The notes: generated by a model from the letters alone, not told the origin. A DNA stretch of 64,000 bases from Mayamaea pseudoterrestris (GCA_027923505.1 BROI01000015.1:310001-374000), one strand, 5' to 3'. Shown: positions 40,286 to 52,322, numbered from the stretch's first letter. Made by a program: numbers and translations.

Positions 40286-41221
40286 TCATCCGCCATCAGT
40301 CCTGGCCTCCGTTTCACCAAAAATCTCCGTATCGTCTTCACTCGGCGGAATAATTGTAAGGGGAATACAATCCTGCCAAATTTGACACTCCCATTCAATC
40401 AGTTGCGTACGAATTCGATTGTACACATTGTAAAAGGATACAGCCAATGCCTTGTAGGCCATTTGTCCAAGCAGCAACTTGAGCGGAAGGGCCGCATGGA
40501 CAAACCGTCCCCAGCTCGGCCACTGAATCCACAAGAACCGACTCGTCAAGGCAGCTGACAATAGCTTTTCCCAAAGTGGCAGCGTCAGTAACAAGGCGAT
40601 GAAAATCGTGCCTGCCATGACGGCCGCAAGAACGACTGGCGCATCCAGTAACAAGGAAAGCAGTGTACCCAAAGGAGTCAAGTGATTGTACAGACTAAAC
40701 TGCGAGTCCGGTCGAAACCATGTTCGTAATATCGCATACTGCGAGTGCCAAAGGGGATCTACTTTGGTTGGATCATTTCGTCGGAGCCGATTCAAGGATG
40801 AGAGCGTCACCCAAGCAGTATTGGACCGCAGATCGCTTCCAATGGGCGCCACCACCTTAGTGCCTGGCTCAGCGTCAAACGAGTAAGCGCATGACATTGG
40901 ATTTTCCTCCGTCGATAGTGCACAGTCCCAGTCAACGACTTTGATGGTGTTTTGTTCGGGAGTAACTTGTAAAGCATCAAGACCGCGCTTGACAAGTGCT
41001 TGTCGGAGTTGAAAGGAGCGTGTCTGGAGACAGAGCTGCTGCTGCAGCCGATACGTCTTAATGTCGTCCTTGCTTGCAGACGCGGCTTTTGTAGATCCGC
41101 CTCTTATTTGCGACACGGCAGAGATTAGTTGTCTTGATACATGACGCGCCTGACTTGAAGGAAGTAGCAGGGAAACAACAAGAAGTAGCTTTATTCGCAA
41201 CAAGATTCTCCCCATCGTCAC
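40286..41221 (-). CDS. Signal-peptide membrane protein, family unknown (copy B)
   Basis: Identical to the gene at 28383-29318: signal peptide, IRGGS motif, one or two membrane segments, acidic tail. Its flanks are inside the duplicated unit, so local context is unchanged. Confidence 0.68.
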   Translation of the reverse strand: MTMGRILLRIKLLLVVSLLLPSSQARHVSRQLISAVSQIRGGSTKAASASKDDIKTYRLQQQLCLQTRSFQLRQALVKRGLDALQVTPEQNTIKVVDWDCALSTEENPMSCAYSFDAEPGTKVVAPIGSDLRSNTAWVTLSSLNRLRRNDPTKVDPLWHSQYAILRTWFRPDSQFSLYNHLTPLGTLLSLLLDAPVVLAAVMAGTIFIALLLTLPLWEKLLSAALTSRFLWIQWPSWGRFVHAALPLKLLLGQMAYKALAVSFYNVYNRIRTQLIEWECQIWQDCIPLTIIPPSEDDTEIFGETEARTDGG

Positions 41222-41793
41222 TTGTCACGTCGCCAATGAGACTTGTATCTGTTTCGCCTATAGAGCACCAAGACAAGATGGAACGGTAGAATTGTCTCGA
41301 CAGGATCGATCAAACTTAAAATCCCATGGTCGACGAGGCGCGGCGCGTGGAAGAAGAAACGTCTGATGTCGCAACGGTTAGATTTAACAATCGCAGAGGC
41401 ACCCACTGCGACTGTCACGGAAACGACTGACACGGTGAAAATTGATACGATCACGGCTGGCTAGCAGCTGTGAATATTCTATTTAACCATCAAGTGCTTC
41501 AACTTCAATGAAAAAGATGAAAACTGTGGAAGGGCACAGATGCAGTTCAGAAATAGTGACGAGGAAGGACAGGTGCAAGGATACACATTCGCATCTTGTG
41601 GTCCATGACATGGAAGTTCATCCGCACTTCTGTAATCACAAGTTCCAGCGTACCGTATCACCGCTATTCTTCCAAATGATTGTCCGAAAGATTTGCCGAA
41701 GCAACTTCCTTGCGTGGTGTTTTACTCTCACAATTTTGCACGAGCGCATCGTTTAATTCTCAATTCGCCGCTTTCCTTTGATCCAACAACATC

Positions 41794-43020
41794 ATGATGA
41801 AACAGTCTACCTCCACAACCATCATGACTCTGCTTTATCCGCTTCCAACCATTATTCAAGAAACCTACAGCTACTCGGAGGAGGAAGAGGAGGACGGTCC
41901 ATTTGCTGATTCTTGCGATGTTCTATCGGTTGGATCTTTTATCGGAGAAACTTTCGAGGAGGAACAGGAACACCTACAAGTTCCACAAGTACTTGTAACA
42001 TCAAACCGTCGCCCTCCCATTCGACATGTTCGAACCTACTCTGCGGAAACCTCCTTTCCAACCCTTTACCCAGGAACGCCATTGGATGTCATCCAAGTCC
42101 AAGATGATGACGCCGACCTCGGCGTTGCCATTGCTGTCAAGACGACTGTGTCTGGGCAGCAGCAGCACTGGGGAACGCTCATGACTGCCATGAACGAAAC
42201 CATTTTCAGTTCACACTGCACCACCATCTCGGATGCGACTACCTTTTCATCTTCTCTCATGGTGGAGCTGCCAAAGTCTGTCTCGACTGACAACTTGATG
42301 GATGAAACCGACTTGCCGCCGCAAGAAATTCAGTGGACGACTCCTTCGTCGCCGGTTTCCGTTAATGAGAATGACGGCTTGCTCCACAATATTTGCTTCT
42401 CCTACAAGCCAACCGATGACGACTCTGCCGCCAAGATGCTGCAACTTGTACAAGAGATACTACAGAAGGATCCTCAAAGCTTGATGCGCAAGCATGTTGT
42501 GCACTCGACCAAGTCAGTTTATCATCCACAGACGCAAGGAAAGGTGGACCGTCACATCAAGGCTCCCTACCAATACCCGCTGCACATGGCACTGGCCAAT
42601 AAGAGTGTTCCCGCACCTCTCATTCAAGTGTTATTGGAGGCAGCGCTGAAACTTGCCAAGGCTGGCTGGACGAATCCATTAATGCTTCTGGATGGTCATC
42701 AACTCGAGACACCGCTCATGGTTCTATTGAAACATCAGCCACAACAAGTCAAGCTAATGGATGAACTCATTCTTTTGGCGCCAGCATCAGTGGCGCTTCA
42801 AGACCGTCGGGGTAGCACTGCGCTTCATTTGGCTGTCAGGCATGGAGCAAGCCTCGTGGCGATTCGCCAGTTGGTTACTGTCGATCCAACAAGCTGCCTC
42901 GTGGAGAATCGATTGCAGCAAACTCCATTGACACTGGCGCAGCGGAATGCGGCCATTGATACCGGTGTGTTGAATTTTTTGAGCACAAAGACCCACGGTA
43001 ACAACGGGCGGCTGTGGTAA
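41794..43020 (+). CDS. Ankyrin-repeat-like protein (copy B)
   Basis: Identical to the gene at 29891-31117. With the inverted paralogue at 24280 this makes three members of the family within 19 kb, two of them from the recent duplication. Confidence 0.75.
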   Translation: MMKQSTSTTIMTLLYPLPTIIQETYSYSEEEEEDGPFADSCDVLSVGSFIGETFEEEQEHLQVPQVLVTSNRRPPIRHVRTYSAETSFPTLYPGTPLDVIQVQDDDADLGVAIAVKTTVSGQQQHWGTLMTAMNETIFSSHCTTISDATTFSSSLMVELPKSVSTDNLMDETDLPPQEIQWTTPSSPVSVNENDGLLHNICFSYKPTDDDSAAKMLQLVQEILQKDPQSLMRKHVVHSTKSVYHPQTQGKVDRHIKAPYQYPLHMALANKSVPAPLIQVLLEAALKLAKAGWTNPLMLLDGHQLETPLMVLLKHQPQQVKLMDELILLAPASVALQDRRGSTALHLAVRHGASLVAIRQLVTVDPTSCLVENRLQQTPLTLAQRNAAIDTGVLNFLSTKTHGNNGRLW

Positions 43021-43096
43021 ACAATTACTACAGTTGGGAAAATACTTGTTAAATATACACACTAAACATGTTTACATTATGTGAATTTTTCACTTT

Positions 43097-46000
43097 TTAA
43101 CTACGCTTTCCTTGTTCGACAATAACTAGCCTCTCCTCTAGACTAGTAATATCTTGCTGCAACCGGAGAGTCGTCGCTTTCGATTCTGCAAGTCTCGCCT
43201 TTGACTCGCTCCACTCCGCAGATAGCCGATGGTATTCTTCGCACAACTCTTCCGACAAGGCGTTCGACACAGCCTTCGTTTGTTCACCTTCCCCAATAGC
43301 ACTGGTTTGAGCATCTTGTCCAGCGGTGAAAGCTTTCGCCAAGGCACTTGAAATGGGAGCGCTTTCCTCCATGCCTCTGCTTGACCCCTGACGAACGACT
43401 GACATTCGAACTGTCCGCCGACTCGTAACATTCGCTGCTCGCGCTGGCATGTTACGCTTCCAAGTGAAAACAACATCTTGGTGCGATCGGGGAGCTGGAG
43501 AACGCAATTGACGTTGATTATATTCTTTGCATTTATTCATCGTTTCCTTCCCTGGCGAAGGCGACAAATGTTCCATGTTGCTGTCGTTGTCATCGAGTAG
43601 TACAGCAATGGAACGGTTGCCACGTTTGGCATACGATTCACTTTTGCGGGGCGACACTGAGGGAGATATTGGCAATAGGTCTTTACTTGAAGCGACCGGG
43701 GAGTGTGCAAGTGCATTTTTCTTCCCCGGTGATCTGGGGTGCGTTGACAATGCACTGCGCTGTCGTGGGCGTCGGGCTGCTAGTTTAATCGGCTGCTCGG
43801 ACGGTGCTTCTGGCGGAGCAGGCATGACCGAGACAGGCTCAATGACTAAAGGATTATTGGACGTGCTTTCCTGCGACAGAGAAGGCAGTGGGTTCGGACG
43901 CTCATTGACATTCGCAAGTGACATAGGACTGACTGGTGACAAATTACTCGTGGCATCGTTGTCGAGCGCTGGCGCATTTCCATGCGAGTTTCTACTGGTA
44001 TCATGCAATAGCTTTCCGAACGACCCGCCGGGTGCTGTTGTTGTTTCCGGCTCGACATCAGTGTATACACATGTCGCTTCCGCTCCATTCTTTTGTTCCG
44101 GTGATCGGTGCGAGGGGTTTCTTCCGGATGAACTCTTTTTCGGACTTTTTGCTCCAGAACTGTGCTCAAGGCGTGACTTCTGACGGGAAGATCTTCCAGA
44201 TCTATCCCTTAATGGATCGTTTGAAGCTTTCTTACTCTTAGCATCTCCTCCGACGTCGGCGCATGTCACTTCCTTTGGCTTTCGCTCCTTGCATAAGTTT
44301 AACGATGCAATGCCGTTAAGACGCAAATCATCATTGGTCGCAACTCTGCGATGGTGGACAGCTGCTGTAGTTGAAATGGTTTCACCACCAGGGCTCATGG
44401 CGGCTGAATGGAATCTTTCTGAATATCCTTTTGCAAATGAACGACGTTTGCCTGGAGAGTCGGTGGATTTACTTGCCCTATCTTTTCCGATCATTTCACT
44501 GAGCCGATTTTCTTGTGGCTGATGGGGCGTAGCGGGGCCGTCAGCTTCTCCAAAGAAATTCGCGGCATCGTTCTCGTGAGTCCTATCGCTGTCCGTAGGC
44601 AAAAGGCTCGTTGCAACCGGAACATTCAATGGCACAGGTGTGTGCTCTTCGACGTAAGTCACATCCTGATCCGCAGTGTCAAGACCTCCAACAGATGCAG
44701 CAGATGCTGCTTGCATAAGGACACTGCGGGGCTGGTCATTGTCGTCGTTCTTCGAACTTTGGCCTAGACTCGTTTCAGACCCTTTGACAGTCACTACCTG
44801 TCCACCGCGGTCCCTTCGCGGTTTAATTTCGTTTCGCTTGCGATCTGACTTGTTTGATTTCATTAAACTCGCTTCAGCTTTCACATCCGGTATTTCGTCA
44901 GTCTTTTCCGTGTGTCCTTCCTTGGATCGATGCAACGTGCCACGTCTACGGTGACTTTCATTAGACTCTCTCGACGATGCCGTTTCAGTTGATCGAACGC
45001 TCCGCTGTCTGTCTCTTCTCGGATTTGCTGATAATTCTTTTGATGCAGAATCCTTTATGCTTGGTCTTCGCATGGATCTTGATGTTGAGTTGCGCCTTCT
45101 CGCTCTCCGTTCCGCGTTCTTATCAACGTCTTCCGACAAAGCCTTCGTTTGTCTTTCTGGCCTTTTCCCAGGCGAGTCTTCTTCCTCGAGTATGTATTCC
45201 ATAGACCTGTCCATGTCAACACACTCTTCCTCATCGCTCGAACACTCCTCTGGACTCGGACGCGAGAGTGGTGCCAAAGGTTGTTCCGATGACTCCACGA
45301 GCGCGCTTGGACGTTGATCAGCCTCCGATGCCGTTGCTTCGAGAGTCGGCCGCTTAGACTGGTCATCGGAATCATCGTCAGAATCATTGTTATCAAGCTC
45401 GTCTCCATTCATGAGGAGTCCGGCACCAGAGGGCGGTGTTCTATTACCTCCAGGGGCAATTTCTTCGAGCGAAAATTGTGCAAATGATTTTGCAGATTCT
45501 CCAGCCGATATCTTTCGCACCGCCGCTTCAAGCTCTACTTTTGGTGCCTTTGGAGACATTGATCCCTTGCTACTGATGCCTACTCGCAGCAAGCCTTTGG
45601 CGCCGGACAAGAGTCGGCTGGCTCGCTTCCCTGGAGCTGGTTTATTAGCTGCAGCTGCAGCGGCCGCGGATGCAGATGCATGTCTGACTAGATTGTCCGG
45701 CACTTGCATTGAATTGTCGACCACAATACCGCTTCCACTGCCATGCTGATCCAGCGGGGAACACCCAATATCATTTTCATCGTCATTCATGGTTAGGCTT
45801 CCAGAATTTTCGCTGAATAATCGACTATCCATGCGAGTGTCCTGCAGAGCGTTCCCAGGATCGTCGAACGATCGTAAATTCTGTAAAATACTAGCGGCTG
45901 ATTCGTCATCTTGCTTCCTGATTGCAAGGTGCAACATACTATCAGATGCAAGAGCATTGTCAGAGAATATATCTGATTGCTTCTCTCCTTCAGCGGCATG

Positions 46001-46294
46001 GCAAGCTCCATTCAAATGGTTGTTCGATGAGGAGTCGTCGTCATCGTCGTCGTCGTAGTTGGACAGAACAAATGTTTCCTCAATCTCGTCAGCCTCAACT
46101 TCATTCTCTACTTCCTTTGTAGTTGCAAGTGTATTGTGGTACAACGGAGGCAAGTCAAGTTCTTCATTGGCAGCAGTAGTGCTGAACAACGATGCCGAGC
46201 TGGAATGGAGCAAGGAAATGTCTTCCTTTTCGTCACGCCGTTCGAATACTTTGAGAAAGGCCGCTGGCTTCTTTTGTCGCTTGTGAACGTTCAT
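43097..46294 (-). CDS. Large disordered protein with C-terminal coiled coil (copy B)
   Basis: Identical to the gene at 31194-34391 over 1065 residues, including low-complexity runs. Confidence 0.65.
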   Translation of the reverse strand: MNVHKRQKKPAAFLKVFERRDEKEDISLLHSSSASLFSTTAANEELDLPPLYHNTLATTKEVENEVEADEIEETFVLSNYDDDDDDDSSSNNHLNGACHAAEGEKQSDIFSDNALASDSMLHLAIRKQDDESAASILQNLRSFDDPGNALQDTRMDSRLFSENSGSLTMNDDENDIGCSPLDQHGSGSGIVVDNSMQVPDNLVRHASASAAAAAAANKPAPGKRASRLLSGAKGLLRVGISSKGSMSPKAPKVELEAAVRKISAGESAKSFAQFSLEEIAPGGNRTPPSGAGLLMNGDELDNNDSDDDSDDQSKRPTLEATASEADQRPSALVESSEQPLAPLSRPSPEECSSDEEECVDMDRSMEYILEEEDSPGKRPERQTKALSEDVDKNAERRARRRNSTSRSMRRPSIKDSASKELSANPRRDRQRSVRSTETASSRESNESHRRRGTLHRSKEGHTEKTDEIPDVKAEASLMKSNKSDRKRNEIKPRRDRGGQVVTVKGSETSLGQSSKNDDNDQPRSVLMQAASAASVGGLDTADQDVTYVEEHTPVPLNVPVATSLLPTDSDRTHENDAANFFGEADGPATPHQPQENRLSEMIGKDRASKSTDSPGKRRSFAKGYSERFHSAAMSPGGETISTTAAVHHRRVATNDDLRLNGIASLNLCKERKPKEVTCADVGGDAKSKKASNDPLRDRSGRSSRQKSRLEHSSGAKSPKKSSSGRNPSHRSPEQKNGAEATCVYTDVEPETTTAPGGSFGKLLHDTSRNSHGNAPALDNDATSNLSPVSPMSLANVNERPNPLPSLSQESTSNNPLVIEPVSVMPAPPEAPSEQPIKLAARRPRQRSALSTHPRSPGKKNALAHSPVASSKDLLPISPSVSPRKSESYAKRGNRSIAVLLDDNDSNMEHLSPSPGKETMNKCKEYNQRQLRSPAPRSHQDVVFTWKRNMPARAANVTSRRTVRMSVVRQGSSRGMEESAPISSALAKAFTAGQDAQTSAIGEGEQTKAVSNALSEELCEEYHRLSAEWSESKARLAESKATTLRLQQDITSLEERLVIVEQGKRS

Positions 46295-46539
46295 ATTAGG
46301 ACGCTAATGCAGTAATGGTACATTCCAGGTTGATGCAAAACCATGATGTCTTGTTCGACGGCAGCAATTGAATCTTGTGTGACCTTGGTGACTGACGCGT
46401 GCGCCCAGCTCGAAACCTTTCGTGGAGCCAGCTGCACTTTGCGACACGAGCTGACTGCTAGGCCTTGACAATGCAATTATACTCAACTACCGGCAATACT
46501 ACTTTACTGTCAGTTAGACTTTTAGCTTTCTAGTATATA

Positions 46540-49306
46540 TCATATTCCAGCCGACTCGACTTGATCGCCTGACGAGCGCTTTGCGTTCCGCTTTCCGGAC
46601 GAGGGTCCGAACCGAGTCTTCATCTTGTACCTCAACATGTTGCTTCGCGTATATCTTTCCGGCAATCGAGAGTTTACCCATCCTCGTCTGATTGTATCAA
46701 ACGCTTGCTTCGTCGCGCCTTGATCCAACTCGCCACGCTCGTAGAGTTGGTCCATGAGACGCAAGACCTTTTCAGCCCTCTCCAATGATCCAGGCTTTCC
46801 ACTAAAAACGTGACAAAGAACCAGAGTGGTATACGTCACAGAGTTTGGTCGAACATGCATCACTCCAGACTTGTGCAAATCATTCATCCGATCAATAATT
46901 TCTTGGGCCTTCTCACCCGCATCCGCTCCCTTGGCCGAGGCAAACGCCTTGAGCAGCGTGTTGAAACTTGTCACGTCGGGACAAGCCTTGTGATTGCCAT
47001 TTTGATAATCTAAATACATTTCGCGCAGCAGATCACTCGCTCGATCACAACACCCTGCACGCGCCCAAGCATTAATGCAGGCATTAAAAGCAATTTGGTT
47101 GGGCCGTAACGATTCGTCTCCGTTCTTGTACGCCGCTTGAAGCTCGCGCAGTACGCCCTCTGCTCGCTCCGCACTACCAACCTTATCGTCCCCTTTCGAG
47201 TTGGCAAACGCGTTTATAAGCGCCGAATAGCTAACAAGATCGGGCGCTTCGATACTTCCTTTGGCCGCCAAGGCTTTCATGCCATCAAGAAATCGACAGG
47301 CTTGTTCCCCAGCGTTCGTGCTCCGACGATCCGTGGAAAACGACCCGAGCACAGTATTGTAAGCATACCTGCAAGAAGAATGCGAGTTTAACGAATTAAA
47401 CGAGCGTTAGACATCACGGATGCCGTCAGCTTCAAGTGGTAAAATTATATTTCGCAGATTACAAGAATCAACATTGTTGGACGAAAGGGGCAGTATACCA
47501 ATACCCGAATCATGCACCGATTGCATAGCACGCGACACATATGTTTACGTACAAATCAGGTCGTGCTGCATCGTTACCACTGTAAAAATCATTTTCCATA
47601 TCGTTTAAAATTCCAACGGCGCGTTCTGAAAGACCAGTTTTGGCATACGCATTAATGACTGCCGTGTACGAAAATTTGTCGGGAGTGTACCGTGCATCGC
47701 CGGCATCAGCCCGCATCTTGAGCTTTTGCAAAATCCGCTCCGCTTCCGGCCCGGCAAACGGGATGGCACCGTTCGCGAAGCAAGCGAGATATGCATTGTA
47801 GGTTGTCAAGGATGGCATTAAACTGTCATCATCCTCCAACCGGCTTAACTCTTCCATTCTATCCATAATCGCTTTAATCTTTTCCACCTTATTCTTTCGA
47901 TCCGATTGGGCAAAAGCTGAAATGACCGAGGTAAAGTGAAAGTTTGTTGGTTTCAAATTGTCGTGACCAGCCGCAAAGCCCGCGTGCATTTCTTGCAAAA
48001 GTGCTTCAGCCTTTTCGGGTTGCCCCACTTTGGCAAACGCTGTAATGAGGATCAAATAAGTAGTCGCGTTTGGAGACAGTAGATTGCTGTTCTCGACAGT
48101 GCTTATATTCGGGCTCGCATGCTCTTGAAACAATCGAAGAGCATGTTGAACATCGTGCTTTCGTTTTGTCTTTGCAAAACAAGTCAGGAGAGAGTTAAAG
48201 ACGTGAATTTTGTTGTATTGGACAAGGTCACCAAGATGTCGATACAGTTCCACTGCCTTCTGCCCCGCATCGTGCTGTTTTGATCGACTGTATGCTGCAA
48301 TCACAATGGCAAGTGCCGCCGAGTCTGGCTTGAGCGTTTCGTCTCCGGCCAAGTAGTTGGCATGCATTCGATGCAACCACTCGTGCGCCCGCTCGATTCC
48401 CGCCTCCGTTCCAATGCGAGCCCATGCGTGAAGAATGGCTCGGTATGTGCGTGCATTGATTGGGATTTGGTATTGGATCATGCGCTCATAAATAGCTTCA
48501 CACTTCAAGGGCGCTTCGCGAGTGCGACCACTAAGGTTCCATGATCGCATAACCAAGTTGCAGAGATTCGTGCTTGGTAGACAATCTGGCAAGCGATATG
48601 TGTCATGGAGCTCAAAGGACCGGTTGAGCAGTTGTTCAGCCATGTCTGGTGTAGCCATGTGATTCCTTTGATCACCAGCGTCACTTGATTGCGCGTGCTC
48701 CGCCTCCAACACGAGATAAAGCGACTTTTCGTTCATTGGAAAATTATATCTCACAAAGATTTGCTCGAGTCTTTCCCAAACAAGGCGCGGCGTCAATTGT
48801 TCCATTCGCAACTGCTCACGTTCGTCCGACCACCAAACCACTCTCCAATTGTTAAGTATGCGATTGAGCAAGGTCGTATCAATCCAAGAATCATTGTCGT
48901 CAGTCGCTGAGGTTGTCTCGGACATAAAGTAATATTTTCGTTCCTCGAGCAGTCTATCCAACAAAGCAAAGGACGTAATCACGGACTCCACCGAGCGCTG
49001 AATGGACCACCAGTGCATTAAGTCGTCTGCGTCCATCCACGCCTTCGGCGTCATGGAGCCGACTTTTGATTCAATCATAGCTTGAGCCGCAAGCACATTA
49101 CTTTGTGCATCGTGTTGCATGTCGCGCCGAAACTGCCTCGTTTGTACACTGTCGTAGCCTCGATCAACCGACTTTAATGAAGGCTGTTGATCTTGAAGAT
49201 TGGGTGCACCGGAAAAGCACCGAATTTGCGTACTTGATAGTCGAGAAGCCGCAACCGATCGTCGCCAAGTCAACGTCCCGGACGAGCGTAGCAATATGCG
49301 TTTCAT
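46540..49306 (-). CDS. PPR protein, mitochondrial type, 2 exons (copy B)
   Basis: Model complement(join(46540..47368,47553..49306)), identical to copy A including the intron. PPR genes normally act as single-copy factors for a specific RNA, so two identical copies suggest either a very young duplication or an assembly effect. Confidence 0.86.
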
Positions 49307-49552
49307 TTCTCAATGAACGCTACGTCGTAGAGGCGTCTAATCTGCTCCGTCTTGAGGTAGTGACACAGCTGTTATAGATGATGTTGTTTGTGAATAGGAT
49401 ATCGTTTCATTTATTAGCCGCTTGTATGGAGTACTTGAACAAGAAAGTCTTCCGTCATGGTCGTCTAACGTCGACTCTCCACTCATTACTTTCGTAACGA
49501 TGAGACGAAGACCATCATGGTCTGGAAGTTCTTGCACTGTACGTACTTCAAT

Positions 49553-49768
49553 GACTCAGTTTTCACTGGCACTCGTTTTGAACTATTGCCTCGTGACGAT
49601 TTTTCGCTGGCACTCGTTTCATACTATTGCCTTATGACGCAGTTTTCACTGGCACCTATTTCGTACAATTGCTTCGTGACGCAGTTTTCACTGGCACTCG
49701 TTTCATACTATTGCCTTCTGACGCAGTTTTCACTGGCACTCGTTTCGCACTATTGCCTTGTGACGCAG
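49553..49768 (+). repeat. 42-bp minisatellite, array 2 (copy B)
   Basis: Same five units plus partial as at 37650-37865. It ends 155 bp before the ATG of the intact DUF2985-like gene at 49924. Confidence 0.95.
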
Positions 49769-49923
49769 CCATTATCCAGCTTTCTACAATTGAATAAACA
49801 GTGCGTCGTCGTCACTGTCAGAGAGACCATCCTCTTGACCATCATAGAGAACGAAAGCAATCGGCAATGCCGTTGTGCCCCTTCACATCCCATCTCTCAG
49901 CAATCAGATAGCGGCTGAGTAGA

Positions 49924-51049
49924 ATGGACCAGTTAGATTTGCCTACGATCGACGAGAAAGCTTGTCAGCGAGACGCCCAAGACCAGCCTGAGCTACAATC
50001 ACAGCAGCAGCTTCAACCTTCCGACAGAACTTTGTCGAACGGTGCACTCAGGATGGGCAGTCAGTGTAGTTCACGACAAGCAGATGAAGAACGCTTACAA
50101 GTGCAGCAGCCGCATCTTTGCGAAAGAAATTCATCGCTTAACAGCTTAACTGTAAACGACATTTCTCCTCCTCGTTCCAAAGGCGAGGTTTTCCGAGACT
50201 TGATTCTTCGACTGATGGATTCACGATTCGTTCAGTTATTGGGGTATTTAATTCTCTTTCTAGTAGTTTTGGATGGCGCAATATTCTTCTTCTTTCTCAT
50301 GGGCTGGCAGACTCTCTGCAGGCCTCGCATTGAATGTAAGTGGAAAAACGAAATGTGATAGACATGCTGCACTCGTTCTTACAATGTATACTCTGCGTTA
50401 ACTTTGTAAAGGCGAACCAAGAAACGACGTATATAACATTTCAGTCCAAATTTTAAACGGCTTGTTTACATACATGGCCATTGTCGCCATGCCTTGGCGA
50501 TGCGCCAACGGTCTGCATGTCTTTGGACTCGGACTTCCGCCAAGAGACAATAGCGACGGCAAAGACTTGTACGGAATTGACTCGCCCGATATTTGGTTCC
50601 ATGTTCCTCGACGGCATCGAAGAATAATCACCACAACACTACTAATGAATTGTATCTTTCAGTTCATAAACCAAGGAACGCGCATTGTCTTTTGGAACTA
50701 TGGATTGCAAGATCAATATCCAGGCAACTTGTGGACCAACATTTTCTTTGGTTCGAGCATGCTCTGCGCAGCGGTTGGTGCCTTGCATATCGTTATCATC
50801 GAAGGCAAGGTGCAAAAGCGCAACCCCGAGTTGTTTGAACCAGGACCCATTCAACAATTCTCGGCCTGGTGTGGGAGGCGCAAACAACACATCTCCGAAC
50901 AAGAGCCAGCAACAGGACCTGCTGCAACGATTGAAACTTTGCCTCATGATGACATTGTGCAAGATGATCTTACACAGAACAAGTTTGGGTCTGTACTTGG
51001 TCCATCGGCAGAATCGGTTCGAGGAGGTTTGCGGATGTTTGGATTATGA
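49924..51049 (+). CDS. Multi-pass membrane protein, DUF2985-like, 2 exons
   Basis: Model join(49924..50335,50445..51049), 338 residues; the 109-nt intron restores PRIEFQILNGLFTYMAIVAMPWR. The N-terminal 90 residues are Gln/Ser-rich and soluble. A first hydrophobic region (LLGYLILFLVVLDGAIFFFFLMGW) is followed by NGLFTYMAIVAMPWR, NCIFQFINQGTRIVFWNYG and NIFFGSSMLCAAVGALHIVII. The ILNGLFTY-PWR core resembles DUF2985, a family of eukaryotic membrane proteins of unknown role. That assignment is from memory of the family pattern. The tail is hydrophilic. The first five codons lie inside copy B of the duplication, and a truncated twin start sits at 38021. Confidence 0.75.
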
Positions 51050-51849
51050 GGGCGTGCGTAGATGAATCAAGCAGCAGGTTCTAATTTCGTTGACACGAAA
51101 AGCCAATTAAGCTTACGCTTTTGAGATTCATCGGCGGATCAAGTGTCACGGTTGGTGAGAGCAAAGTGCGATTGCGTTCGTCTAATTGTCTGCGTAACGG
51201 CGCTGTCAGGGATGAAATGACAATTGAGCAATCGTTCTTCCAACTATCGAATCACTTTTGGACTTGGAAGCGTCAATTTGCGGCCTGATATTCACTTAAT
51301 AATCGATTACGGTAGTGTATGCTTAATTTAGAAGCATTCGCTCGTCTTTGGCTGCGGCAACTACTATAGGTTCGGAATCAAACACATCCAAGATCTGAAC
51401 GCTCTGATGAACCGTCGTGAAAAGAGTACCGCACGTGTTGTTGAGCTTAAATAGAGAGTGTATGTTAAGTAGCAAGTTGAAGTAAAAGACGGAGTTTGCA
51501 GCTCAACATGAAGAGCTCCCGTTGGGCGCGGTGACGCGGTGACCACACAGACCAACGCTGTTCGATCCGTCCAAGTGTTCATTCTTCAAATATAGTCAAA
51601 CCTCATAACGAAGCCTTGTCGACGCTAACTGCTACAGCAGCTTGCTTAACGCGTCTGGGAGCGAGGGAGGAGAAAGGAGAATCGCATTGAATTGCACTCG
51701 TATTGAATTGCTCATTGCTCACACGAGTCAACGCTATCGGAACGCAGACGTTTTGCAGCAGTTTTTATCGGAAGCCTCGGACGATCACATTACGTGAGAA
51801 AACACGATTTGCGATAGCAGCATCTAGTAATTTTATACGAGAGAATACT
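51050..51849. other. Long intergenic region, nothing recognised
   Basis: 800 bp. Short frames on both strands have no domain-like content. A frame open from a TTG at 51703 runs into the HPt gene but contains no upstream ATG. I see no RNA gene or repeat. Confidence 0.4.
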
Positions 51850-52322
51850 ATGACGACGCCTAGCGATATCATTGACTGGCATGAAGCGATGCAGCAGTGC
51901 GGAGAAGACGAGGAATTTTTACGAGAACTCCTGGCTGATCTACAAAGCGAAATGGAGACTCAAGTTCTTTCAATTGCAGAGATTATTCAAGTAAGTTTAA
52001 GCGAGCAGACAAGAAGTATATTGTGAGTCTGTGGGAAGCTACACTCACACTTTACGCTTTCCAATCTGTCCAGAATCCACAGGACGGTCCCTATCATCGC
52101 ATAATGCGGTCAGCGCATGTTATTAAGGGTGCATCTGCAAATCTCATGTGCCATCAATTACGGACGACCGCACTGCATCTGGAGACTGCCGCAAGAGAAT
52201 GCCATGAGGCCGGAGGAACAACTTCTCCACCTGCCATGCAGCAATTGGTGCAGCAGCGCTTTGCGGAAATGCAGCAGGCAGCCACAAATTATGCTCAGTT
52301 TCTACAAACACTTGGAATTTGA
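51850..52322 (+). CDS. Stand-alone HPt (histidine phosphotransfer) protein, 2 exons
   Basis: Model join(51850..51990,52074..52322), 129 residues; the 83-nt intron begins GTAAGT and ends CTGTCCAG. The motif RSAHVIKGASANL (His at residue 62) matches the HPt signature H-x-x-K-G-x-S-x-x-L, with the phospho-accepting His and the following Lys-Gly intact. The flanking helices are of the right length (EEFLRELLADLQSEMETQV before; ALHLETAARE and QQRFAEMQQAATNYAQFL after). HPt proteins relay phosphate between hybrid histidine kinases and response regulators. Neither partner is in this window. The small size and lack of other domains suggest a cytosolic/nuclear shuttle like yeast Ypd1. Confidence 0.88.

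Larger units (their letters stand above)
38035..49937 (+). repeat. 11,903-bp tandem duplication, copy B
   Basis: Head-to-tail second copy, same orientation, same length. It ends at 49937, inside codon 5 of the DUF2985-like gene. No difference from copy A was found in any coding frame, including the Gln run and Asp runs, which normally change fast. Confidence 0.95.

Noticed and set aside
51703-51849. 49-residue N-terminal extension of the HPt protein
   Set aside because: It starts at TTG; the first in-frame ATG is 51850, and the added residues show no domain.
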